From contig JAFZMA010000108.1 of assembly GCA_017551215.1 (NCBI GenBank), positions 1 through 8,103 of the forward strand: 8,103 nt of DNA, read 5' to 3'. The DNA comes from Bacteroidales bacterium. GTDB taxonomy: Bacteria > Bacteroidota > Bacteroidia > Bacteroidales > UBA932. The position numbers and the translations under genes were made by a program. Below are positions 1 through 5,860 of the stretch, in pieces. The notes below the pieces were generated by a model. The model made no database searches. It saw nothing but the letters and a program-made list of their open reading frames with translations, and had not been told where the DNA came from. Position 1 is the first letter of the stretch. Every line of letters begins with the position of its first letter.

Positions 1-5
1 AATAA

Positions 6-28
6 CATCCCGCCACAAGGGCAGGATG
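6..28 (-). terminator. Probable intrinsic terminator downstream of purE
   Basis: Read on the minus strand, 28-20 (CATCCTGCC) pairs with 14-6 (GGCGGGATG) as a 9-bp stem with one G-U wobble and a 5-nt loop. It is followed by TTATT at the window edge. The plus-strand version has a C-A mismatch at the same place, so the stem fits minus-strand RNA better. It lies about 65 bp after the purE stop. The U tract is short and cut by the window end, so the call is moderate. Confidence 0.5.
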
Positions 29-93
29 CCAAATCGTACAATTTACTCTGTCCGCCTAAAGGACAAAAAGCGGACAAGTGTGCTATATCCGTT

Positions 94-609
94 TTATCCG
101 TTTACCTTGAACTTGAAGTCCAACTGTTTAAGTTCCTCGTTAGCCTTTGTAATCTTTCCGGCAAGTTCCTTTTTGAAACGTTCAGACTTTTCTGCAACTG
201 AAGGGTCAGACAGCGCAAGTATCTGGGTGGCGAATATTGCGGCGTTTTTGGCCCCGTCCAGCGCCATCGTGGCTACAGGAATACCACTTGGCATCTGGAG
301 AATGGACAGAATAGAGTCCAGGCCTTCTATGGAATTGGAACTTTTGATTGGAACCCCTATTACAGGCAGATTCGTGGAAGCAGCTATAACACCCGGCAGA
401 TGAGCCGCACCGCCAGCTCCGGCAATTATGACCTTGACTCCGCGTCCTGCAGTCCCGCGGGCAAATTCCGCAACCATGTCCGGCGTTCTGTGGGCGGACA
501 AGGCATTGACTTCAAACGGTATTTCCATTTCTTCCAGGAATTTGGCAGCCGCCTCCATAACCTTAAGGTCCGAGGTGCTGCCCATAATTATGCTGACAAG
601 AGGTTTCAT
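94..609 (-). CDS. purE: N5-carboxyaminoimidazole ribonucleotide mutase, class I PurE
   Basis: PurE rearranges N5-CAIR to CAIR in de novo purine synthesis in the cytoplasm, normally after PurK makes N5-CAIR. The 171-residue product is full length for the family. Visible motifs are the N-terminal GSTSD loop (residues 10-14), SAHRTP (38-43, with the conserved His40) and GAGGAAHLPG (64-73, with His70). The AAHLPG form points to class I (mutase) rather than class II (AIR carboxylase). The ATG at 609 gives the usual short N-terminus directly before the first beta strand, and no Shine-Dalgarno is seen. The gene diverges from hpt, which pairs purine synthesis with purine salvage across a 67-bp gap. 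No purK is in the window. A hairpin at 6-28 may end the transcript. Confidence 0.97.
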   Translation of the reverse strand: MKPLVSIIMGSTSDLKVMEAAAKFLEEMEIPFEVNALSAHRTPDMVAEFARGTAGRGVKVIIAGAGGAAHLPGVIAASTNLPVIGVPIKSSNSIEGLDSILSILQMPSGIPVATMALDGAKNAAIFATQILALSDPSVAEKSERFKKELAGKITKANEELKQLDFKFKVNG

Positions 610-617
610 GACGGACT

Positions 618-652
618 TTTGTATGTTAATACTGCAAATTTATTTAAATTTG
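618..652 (+). promoter_or_regulatory. Predicted hpt operon promoter (Bacteroidetes type)
   Basis: TAAATTTG at 645-652 fits the TAnnTTTG -7 motif and lies 24 bp before the hpt ATG. A TTTG at 618-621 could be the -33 box, but the 23-bp spacing is longer than the usual 19 or so. The -7 box is therefore better supported than the -33. The same 18-bp palindrome (635-652) supplies the opposing purE -7 element, so the two promoters overlap and may interfere or share a regulator. Confidence 0.45.
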
Positions 653-666
653 AGCCTGATTACAAC
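635..666 (-). promoter_or_regulatory. Predicted purE promoter (Bacteroidetes type)
   Basis: On the minus strand GTTG (666-663), 20 bp, then TAAATTTG (642-635) resembles the Bacteroidetes consensus TTTG-N19-TAnnTTTG. The start codon follows about 25 bp later. The -7 box is one arm of the palindrome CAAATTTA-TT-TAAATTTG at 635-652, whose other arm serves hpt. The -33 box is imperfect. Confidence 0.5.
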
Positions 667-676
667 ACCCACTGCA

Positions 677-1252
677 ATGAAAAACGTCCAGCTTTACGAC
701 AAGAGCTTCAAGCTCTACATGTCCTATGATGAAATCCAAAAGGCAATAGATTCTGTCGCCGAGAAAATCAACAATGACCTTAAAGACGAGCATACCCCTC
801 TGTTTCTGGGGGTTCTCACAGGCAGTTTCATGTTCTTCGGAGACCTGATGAAACGCATCAACCTGCAATGCGAGACCTGCTTCATACGTCTGGCTTCATA
901 CGAGGGCACCTGCACAACCGGCCAGGTTAAGCAGATGCTGGGCCTTACCCAAAGCGTAAAAGACCGCAACGTGGTTGTTGTAGAAGACATTGTAGATACC
1001 GGAACCACAATCAGGGAGTTGTACCAGATACTCAACGATAACGGAGCAAAAAGCATAAGAACGGCAACACTGATGTTCAAGCCGGGCAGCTACAAAGGTT
1101 CCATCAAGATAGATTATCCTGCCGTTAGCATCCCTAACGATTTCATCGTAGGTTTCGGCCTGGACTATGACCAGATTGGCCGTAACCTCAAAGACATATA
1201 TGTTCTGGATCCTGAGGAGACAGAGAAACGTAAGGCTATAAATATTAGATAG
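677..1252 (+). CDS. hpt: Hypoxanthine (guanine) phosphoribosyltransferase
   Basis: This cytoplasmic purine-salvage enzyme joins hypoxanthine or guanine to PRPP, giving IMP or GMP. The 191-residue product has the PRPP-binding loop EDIVDTGTT (residues 103-111) after a run of valines, an upstream GVLTGSFMFFGDL segment (45-57) that forms the family's N-terminal active-site loop, and a C-terminal VGFGLDYD segment typical of HPRT. The frame is open upstream to 428, but that part overlaps purE on the other strand. I chose the ATG at 677 because it lies about 25 bp past the -7 box and gives a normal length. The gene heads the hpt-adk-obgE series, with its TAG only 2 bp before adk. No Shine-Dalgarno is seen. 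Confidence 0.96.
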   Translation: MKNVQLYDKSFKLYMSYDEIQKAIDSVAEKINNDLKDEHTPLFLGVLTGSFMFFGDLMKRINLQCETCFIRLASYEGTCTTGQVKQMLGLTQSVKDRNVVVVEDIVDTGTTIRELYQILNDNGAKSIRTATLMFKPGSYKGSIKIDYPAVSIPNDFIVGFGLDYDQIGRNLKDIYVLDPEETEKRKAINIR

Positions 1253-1254
1253 AT

Positions 1255-1821
1255 ATGAAGTATTACATTCTGTTCGGGCCTCCGGGGGCGGGAAAAGGCA
1301 CCCAGGCAAAATTCATCGCCGAGAAATACAACCTTCTGCATATATCTACGGGAGACCTTCTGAGAAAGGAGATGGCTGCCGGAACTCCGCTGGGGCTTCA
1401 GGCCAAGCAGCTGATCGAGGGCGGAAACCTGGTTCCGGATGAGGTTGTTGTGGGAATGATCCGCTCCACATTTGCTTCAAACACAGAGGTTGCGGGATTT
1501 CTGCTGGACGGTTTTCCTCGCACTATAGCCCAGGCAGAGATGCTGGACAAGATGCTCGCAGAGCAGAACCAAAAGGTGGACAAGGTTCTTTCCCTTGTAA
1601 TTCAAGACAGTACAATCTTTGAGAGAATCGCCCGCCGAGCCCAGATAGAAGGAAGAAAAGACGACGCAGACCCTGCCACAATCCAGAACAGGATAGACAC
1701 TTACCACCAGAAAACTGAACCACTCATAGAGTTCTACAGGAAAGCCGGCAACTATTGCGAGATTCCAGGAGAGCAGACTATTGAGGAAGTGTTCCAGTGC
1801 ATCTGCAAAGAACTTGACTGA
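1255..1821 (+). CDS. adk: Adenylate kinase, short-LID form
   Basis: Adenylate kinase balances ATP + AMP with 2 ADP in the cytoplasm. The 188-residue product shows the P-loop GPPGAGKGT (residues 8-16), the AMP-site STGDLLR (31-37), LLDGFPRT (83-90) and a short lid ending in GRKDDADPATIQNR (133-146). The lid lacks the roughly 30-residue insertion, with or without zinc cysteines, of long-form enzymes. This short form is usual for Bacteroidetes. It starts 2 bp after the hpt stop and ends 3 bp before obgE, so translation is probably coupled within one transcript. The neighbours also use purine nucleotides: hpt makes IMP/GMP, and Obg binds GTP. Confidence 0.98.
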   Translation: MKYYILFGPPGAGKGTQAKFIAEKYNLLHISTGDLLRKEMAAGTPLGLQAKQLIEGGNLVPDEVVVGMIRSTFASNTEVAGFLLDGFPRTIAQAEMLDKMLAEQNQKVDKVLSLVIQDSTIFERIARRAQIEGRKDDADPATIQNRIDTYHQKTEPLIEFYRKAGNYCEIPGEQTIEEVFQCICKELD

Positions 1822-1824
1822 CTA

Positions 1825-2826
1825 ATGCCAAACACGGATTTCGTAGACTATGTGAAACTGCATCTTACTTCCGGAAACGGAGGTAACGGCTCCATGCACC
1901 TGCACAGGGAAAAGTTCATAGACAAAGGCGGCCCAGACGGCGGGGACGGCGGCAAGGGTGGCAGTGTCATCATGCAGGGAGACAGCCAGATGTGGACTCT
2001 CATAAGTCTGAAATACCGTAAACACATTTCTGCGGAAAACGGAGGAAACGGAGGCAGCAACCTCTGCACGGGAGCAGATGCCAAGGATGTGATTCTGAAG
2101 GTTCCTCTTGGGACCGTGGCCAAGAATGCGGAAACAGGAGAAATAATCGGAGAGGTAACTTCCCACGGCCAGACCTGCACCCTCCTCAAGGGAGGCCGCG
2201 GCGGCAAGGGCAACGCCTTCTTCAAGAGCGCCACACGCCAGACGCCTAAATTCGCCCAGGAAGGAGAGCCTGGCAGTGAGGGCTGGTTCATCCTGGAAAT
2301 GAAAGTATTGGCAGATGTAGGGCTTGTCGGTTTCCCGAATGCCGGCAAATCCACCCTGCTTTCAACCGTTTCAGCCGCCCACCCGAAAATTGCGGACTAC
2401 GCCTTCACCACGCTGGAGCCTAGTATCGGAATTGTCCGCTATTACGACGACCAGTCTTTTGTGATGGCAGATATTCCGGGCATAATAGAGGGCGCCCATC
2501 AGGGCAGAGGACTGGGTCACCGGTTCCTCAGACACATAGAGAGAAACTCCATCCTGCTTTTCCTGGTATCAGCTGAAAACCTGGAGATTGCAAAGGAATA
2601 CAAGATACTTCTCAACGAGCTCAAGATGTATAACCCGGAGCTTCTGGACAAGGAGAGAATCCTGGCCATCACAAAGTGCGACCTGCTTGGCGGAGACAAG
2701 GACCTGATTTCATCGCTGAGGAGAAAAGTTCCTAAAAAAGTTCCTTACGTTTTTATCTCGTCTGTTACGGGAGAGGGTATTCAGGAGTTGAAAGATCTTA
2801 TCTGGGAAACACTGCACAAGGTATGA
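1825..2826 (+). CDS. obgE: Obg-family GTPase, ribosome assembly / stress
   Basis: Obg GTPases bind the large ribosomal subunit and link its maturation to nucleotide state. The 333-residue protein has the glycine-rich Obg fold (about residues 2-158, including the GGPDGGDGGKGG run near 35-46) followed by the G domain. G1 is GFPNAGKS (169-176), switch FTT is at 194-196, G3 is DIPG (216-219), G4 is TKCD (283-286) and G5 is SSVTG (312-316). The protein ends right after the G domain, so the variable C-terminal extension seen in many Obg proteins is absent. The start is 3 bp after the adk stop, and the TGA overlaps the next ATG as ATGA, which suggests coupled translation. Confidence 0.98.
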   Translation: MPNTDFVDYVKLHLTSGNGGNGSMHLHREKFIDKGGPDGGDGGKGGSVIMQGDSQMWTLISLKYRKHISAENGGNGGSNLCTGADAKDVILKVPLGTVAKNAETGEIIGEVTSHGQTCTLLKGGRGGKGNAFFKSATRQTPKFAQEGEPGSEGWFILEMKVLADVGLVGFPNAGKSTLLSTVSAAHPKIADYAFTTLEPSIGIVRYYDDQSFVMADIPGIIEGAHQGRGLGHRFLRHIERNSILLFLVSAENLEIAKEYKILLNELKMYNPELLDKERILAITKCDLLGGDKDLISSLRRKVPKKVPYVFISSVTGEGIQELKDLIWETLHKV

Positions 2827-3443
2827 TAGACAATCTGATTAATCTGGACAGACAAATTACGGTTGCCGTAAACAGCTGGCATTCCGATTTTTGGGATAGT
2901 GTCATGCTGTTCCTTTCCAACAAATGGAGCCTTGTCCCCGTCTATGTAATTGTTTTCCTTTACATACTTTCCAGAAGAAGATTCAAGGTGGGAAGGCGTG
3001 AGTATTTCAACAACTGGCTTATGAGTGCTCTGGTTGTGTTGGCATGCCTTATGACTTTTTTTATCACCGACAAAATCGGGCACGATATCATAAAGCCTTA
3101 TTTTCACCGTCTCAGGCCTGGTTACGATTTCTGGATCTGGGATCTTGTGCGCACTCCGGACGGCAAAGGAGGAGCCTGGAGCTTTGTATCCAACCATGCC
3201 TCCAACATTGTAGGCTTTGCCACTGTAACCGCCTTGTTTATAAAGCGTAAGGGCTACACATTTCTGCTTTTGCTCCTTTCGGTTGCAGTATGCTACAGCA
3301 GGGTTTATCTTGGCCGCCATTTCCTCGGCGATGTACTGTGCGGGGCCCTGTTCGGGTTTGTGACGGCCTGCTTCTGCTACCTGATCTGCTCCTGGCTTAC
3401 CAGATTTTTTGCTCGCCGATACGTTATCCGGGAATACCGCTAA
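2823..3443 (+). CDS. PAP2-family membrane phosphatase
   Basis: This 206-residue integral membrane protein belongs to the PAP2 acid phosphatase superfamily. All three signature motifs are present: K91-x6-R98-P99, a second motif SFVSNHA (120-126) with His125, and S159-R160-x5-H166-x3-D170. Motif 2 reads VSNH instead of the textbook PSGH, but the catalytic His is kept. Hydrophobic stretches lie near 35-50, 66-82, 145-163 and 167-190. Family members remove phosphate from lipids such as undecaprenyl pyrophosphate, phosphatidylglycerol phosphate or lipid A. The sequence alone does not decide the substrate. The gene overlaps obgE by 4 bp, and lplA follows after 21 bp, so it is probably part of the hpt operon. 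Confidence 0.9.
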   Translation: MIDNLINLDRQITVAVNSWHSDFWDSVMLFLSNKWSLVPVYVIVFLYILSRRRFKVGRREYFNNWLMSALVVLACLMTFFITDKIGHDIIKPYFHRLRPGYDFWIWDLVRTPDGKGGAWSFVSNHASNIVGFATVTALFIKRKGYTFLLLLLSVAVCYSRVYLGRHFLGDVLCGALFGFVTACFCYLICSWLTRFFARRYVIREYR

Positions 3444-3464
3444 ACGCAACTTCAAGCTCCTGTA

Positions 3465-4478
3465 ATGCTCTATATCTCAGACACATCTACAGACCCCTTT
3501 TTCAACCTTGCAGAAGAGGAGTACCTGCTGACTCAAAAGACAGATTCTGTTTTCCGCCTCTGGAGGAACGCTCCTTCCATAATTGTGGGGAGATACCAGA
3601 ATACCATCGCTGAGATAAATACGGAGTATACTCATGAGCACAACATTCCGGTTGTCAGAAGGTTAAGCGGTGGAGGGGCAGTCTTCCACGATTTGGGCAA
3701 CCTCAATTTCACTTTCATACAGAACCGCTCCGGCTCAGAAGGGGGCAACGCATTACGGAAACAGGCTGCAGATACCTCAGAGATGTTCCGCCGGTTCACC
3801 GCCCCTATCATAGACGCTCTCAGAAGCCTGGGCGTAAAGGCCGAACTTCAAGGCCGCAACGATCTGACAATAAACTCGCTCAAGTTTTCAGGCAACGCTA
3901 TCTGCATCCACATGGACCGTATCCTCATGCACGGAACCCTAATGTTCGATGTCTCCAAGCAGGACCTTTCTAAAGCTCTCAGGCCCCGGCCGGAAAAATA
4001 CATCGGCAAGGCCGTAAAAAGCAATGTAAAGCGCGTTACAAACATCAGGGAACACCTGAAACAGGACGTAGACGTGCTGTGGTTCAAGGAGTTCTTGGGG
4101 AAGTACATCTGCTCCTCAGACAGCAGCGCTGTTCCATACAGCCTAACTACGGAAGATATCCGGTGCATAGAGGAACTGAAAAAGAGCCGCTACTCCACGC
4201 CGGAATGGAATTTCGGCAATTCGCCAAAATATTCCTTCAGCAACATCAGGCGTTTCCCTTCCGGCATCGTTGAACTTTACATGAATGTGGAGAACGGCAC
4301 AATAAAGAACCTGGATATTCGCGGAGACTACTTCTTTTCCAGGCCAACTGAAGAGCTGATAGCAAAACTCATCGGCACTCCGCACACCAGAGAGGCCATA
4401 CAAAAGAAAATAGGCTCCCAAACGGAAGCCTACTTTGCGGGTATTGATTCAGAAGATGTCGTAAACCTGTTCTTCTGA
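3465..4478 (+). CDS. lplA: Lipoate-protein ligase A, two-domain form
   Basis: LplA activates free lipoate with ATP and attaches it to lysines of 2-oxoacid dehydrogenase E2 subunits and glycine-cleavage H protein. The 337-residue protein has the lipoyl-adenylate loop RRLSGGGAVFHD (residues 65-76), GNLNF (78-82), GRND (130-133) and the conserved Lys140 in LKFSGNA, then HGTL (156-159). The SRYSTPEWNFG segment (241-251) leads into the small C-terminal accessory domain (about 255-337) typical of bacterial LplA. The length matches two-domain enzymes. It is the last gene of the plus-strand series, 21 bp after the PAP2 gene. Its last codons and stop form part of a perfect hairpin that probably ends the transcript. 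Confidence 0.94.
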   Translation: MLYISDTSTDPFFNLAEEEYLLTQKTDSVFRLWRNAPSIIVGRYQNTIAEINTEYTHEHNIPVVRRLSGGGAVFHDLGNLNFTFIQNRSGSEGGNALRKQAADTSEMFRRFTAPIIDALRSLGVKAELQGRNDLTINSLKFSGNAICIHMDRILMHGTLMFDVSKQDLSKALRPRPEKYIGKAVKSNVKRVTNIREHLKQDVDVLWFKEFLGKYICSSDSSAVPYSLTTEDIRCIEELKKSRYSTPEWNFGNSPKYSFSNIRRFPSGIVELYMNVENGTIKNLDIRGDYFFSRPTEELIAKLIGTPHTREAIQKKIGSQTEAYFAGIDSEDVVNLFF

Positions 4479-4495
4479 CAGGTTTACTCTTATCT
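4461..4495 (+). terminator. Terminator hairpin overlapping the lplA stop codon
   Basis: 4461-4470 (GTAAACCTGT) and 4478-4487 (ACAGGTTTAC) are perfect 10-bp complements around a 7-nt loop. A pyrimidine-rich TCTTATCT follows on the plus strand. The lplA TGA (4476-4478) lies at the loop and 3' arm junction, and the convergent hpf stop is 3 bp past the stem. No T run follows on the minus strand, so the plus direction is favoured, although the stem could impede both transcripts. Confidence 0.65.
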
Positions 4496-4783
4496 GCCGA
4501 ACTTCTTTTCTTTTAGCTTAACCAGCTGTCCCTTAAGCACATCTACACAATCTACAACGGCATCTTCAAAGCTCTTGGCATTCCTGGTAACGATAATGTC
4601 GTCTGTAGGTACCTGAAGTTTGACTTTGCACTCCTTGTTCAGCTGGTCTGGAAGCAGGCTCAAAGTAATATCCGCCTCCATAAAACCGTCGAAGAACTTT
4701 TCCAGTTTCTCAACCTTCTTCTCTACAAATGCAAGAAGTTTCTCATCTGCGTCAAACTTAACGGATTGGATTCTAATTTCCAT
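4490..4783 (-). CDS. hpf: Short ribosome hibernation promoting factor (HPF/RaiA family)
   Basis: This 97-residue protein belongs to the sigma-54 modulation / S30AE family, which binds the decoding centre of the 30S subunit and shuts down idle ribosomes. The pattern is beta-alpha-beta-beta-beta-alpha: strand 2-10, a charged helix about 12-31 (EKKVEKLEKF), strands about 36-67 and a long C-terminal helix about 71-93 (FEDAVVDCVDVLKGQLVKLKEKK). There is no C-terminal dimerisation domain, so this is the short form. The gene converges on lplA with 11 bp between stops. It has a well-formed Bacteroidetes promoter and a perfect AAGGAGGT 5 nt before the ATG, unlike the neighbouring genes. The family call is firm; HPF versus RaiA/YfiA role is not resolved. 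Confidence 0.93.
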   Translation of the reverse strand: MEIRIQSVKFDADEKLLAFVEKKVEKLEKFFDGFMEADITLSLLPDQLNKECKVKLQVPTDDIIVTRNAKSFEDAVVDCVDVLKGQLVKLKEKKFGR

Positions 4784-4788
4784 AATCG

Positions 4789-4796
4789 ACCTCCTT
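4789..4796 (-). promoter_or_regulatory. Perfect Shine-Dalgarno sequence of hpf
   Basis: Minus-strand AAGGAGGT sits 5 nt before the hpf ATG, fixing that start. The starts of purE, hpt, adk, obgE and lplA have no such sequence, as expected for Bacteroidetes. Confidence 0.85.
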
Positions 4797-4830
4797 ATTA
4801 ATTGGTTAAACAGTTTCTATCTTCACATAT

Positions 4831-4862
4831 CAAATATACAAAATCCAAGCCTGAAATGCAAA
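4831..4862 (-). promoter_or_regulatory. Predicted hpf promoter (Bacteroidetes type)
   Basis: On the minus strand TTTG (4862-4859), 20 bp, then TATATTTG (4838-4831) closely matches TTTG-N19-TAnnTTTG. Transcription would begin near 4824, leaving a leader of about 40 nt that carries the Shine-Dalgarno site. Confidence 0.7.
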
Positions 4863-4910
4863 AACAACAACCCTAATAATTACACATATCACATTATTGT
4901 TGATATCTAT

Positions 4911-4918
4911 TATCTTTG
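4911..4918 (+). promoter_or_regulatory. Predicted -7 box of the lipoprotein gene
   Basis: TATCTTTG fits TAnnTTTG and lies 23 bp before the ATG at 4942. I see no good -33 TTTG at the expected distance. The 158-bp hpf/lipoprotein gap is AT-rich and divergent, with the hpf promoter in its left half and this element at the right. Confidence 0.45.
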
Positions 4919-4941
4919 TGCAGATAAATACTTTTCCTGTA

Positions 4942-5661
4942 ATGAGAACTATTAGCGTAATTGCAATTATTGCCCTGTCTATCATATCATTTTCATCTTG
5001 CAAAAACGGTAAGAAGCCGGATGCCTCCAACAATGCCTCAAGCGACGTGACAACTCCTTCATCTCAAGCCACCGGCACTCAATCAGATACAGCAAATACT
5101 CAGAAAGACAGCACACTTGCGTCTAAAGCTTCGGAATACTTCAATTTAGACGTGGAAAAAATCTTCAATCTCATAAAGGAAGTCTCCTCAGACTGGAAAG
5201 ACGATGATGGTCTCAAAGGACAAAAAGCCGGACTTGATTTTCTCAAGCACACACACGCCTTTGACGGAGACATAGAACTGATTGCTTTTTATTATGGACA
5301 TAATGTCCGTCTTGTGGCAGACTCTCCCAACAAGTTCACAAGCCCCAACACTTTAAATGCCCCTGTTTTCACCCCGAACGGAAGTCATGCTTTTTATATG
5401 CTTATCGGAGCAGACGCATGCTCGGGTTCTAATGTTTTCTTCAGCGATAAACAGGACTATGACGATTTCATCTTAAAAGTTAATGAATACGGCCTATATA
5501 AGAATGATTACGGATACTATTTCGTACCCGCAACCAAGACCGGAATGGTCCAAGACTTTCCGGCGAATGAAAACAATTTTCATGAAAAACTCATGATGAG
5601 TTTCGAGCCAATGGGCCTCAAAGACGGCTGGTTCAGAATAATTCTCGGCCTGGATTTTTAA
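4942..5661 (+). CDS. Lipoprotein of unknown function
   Basis: I do not recognise this 239-residue protein. The N-terminus is a clear type II signal peptide: Arg2, a hydrophobic core (about residues 4-17) and SFSSC with the lipidated Cys20. A low-complexity linker rich in Ser, Thr, Asn, Gln and Ala follows (about 21-60), then a folded-looking domain with many aromatics. The linker start KNGKKPD is not the acidic pattern that sends Bacteroidetes lipoproteins to the cell surface, so a periplasmic face is my inference. The frame is open upstream to 4897, but the ATG at 4942 puts the signal peptide at the N-terminus and follows the -7 box. The gene stands alone, diverging from hpf, and its TAA overlaps the stop of a convergent remnant. 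Confidence 0.85.
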   Translation: MRTISVIAIIALSIISFSSCKNGKKPDASNNASSDVTTPSSQATGTQSDTANTQKDSTLASKASEYFNLDVEKIFNLIKEVSSDWKDDDGLKGQKAGLDFLKHTHAFDGDIELIAFYYGHNVRLVADSPNKFTSPNTLNAPVFTPNGSHAFYMLIGADACSGSNVFFSDKQDYDDFILKVNEYGLYKNDYGYYFVPATKTGMVQDFPANENNFHEKLMMSFEPMGLKDGWFRIILGLDF

Positions 5662-5860
5662 TCCTGAATGGCCATATACTCTTTCCCCATCTTGACAATC
5701 TCTTGGTTCTGGAGGTAATTCTCTCAAAATTAACCCCTGAGGAAAGAACATCCACAAGTTCACTCGCATAAGGTTTTGAGGTTAGACGGAGAAGTTCTTC
5801 GGAACTAGCATTCCGCAAGAGATAATCAATGTAACCATTCGTTGAAGATGGACAACTTTT
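5658..5860 (-). pseudogene. Frameshifted 3' remnant of an unidentified gene
   Basis: Minus-strand sequence directly after the AlbA_2 gene stop reads like protein in the same frame: NGYIDYLLRNASSEELL, then KPYASELVDVLSSGVNF. It then loses sense near 5725. From there another frame continues plausibly as ENYLQNQEIVKMGKEYMAIQD and stops at TAA 5660-5658. Removing one GA from the GAGAGA at 5725-5720 joins both parts into about 65 residues. No start codon or 5' part is present before the AlbA_2 stop, so this looks like the tail of a gene that lost its front. The stop overlaps the convergent lipoprotein stop by 2 bp, as expected for an old gene end. The family is unknown. A chance open frame is the alternative. 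Confidence 0.4.

Noticed and set aside
49..76. Hairpin TGTCCGC / GCGGACA as the purE terminator
   Set aside because: The stem is 7 bp with a 14-nt loop and no T run follows on the minus strand. The hairpin at 6-28 is better.
428..676. 83-codon upstream extension of the hpt frame
   Set aside because: It runs antisense through purE and contains the predicted hpt promoter. The ATG at 677 gives the normal HPRT length.
1848..2354. Long minus-strand open frame inside obgE
   Set aside because: It is a shadow of the glycine-rich Obg coding sequence: GGN codons read as proline-rich peptide on the other strand.
4897..4941. Upstream start for the lipoprotein gene
   Set aside because: It would put 15 residues before the signal peptide and would overlap the predicted -7 box.
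5494..5769. 91-codon minus-strand open frame overlapping the lipoprotein 3' end
   Set aside because: It is antisense to the lipoprotein gene over much of its length and has no recognisable protein pattern. The other two frames explain the remnant better.
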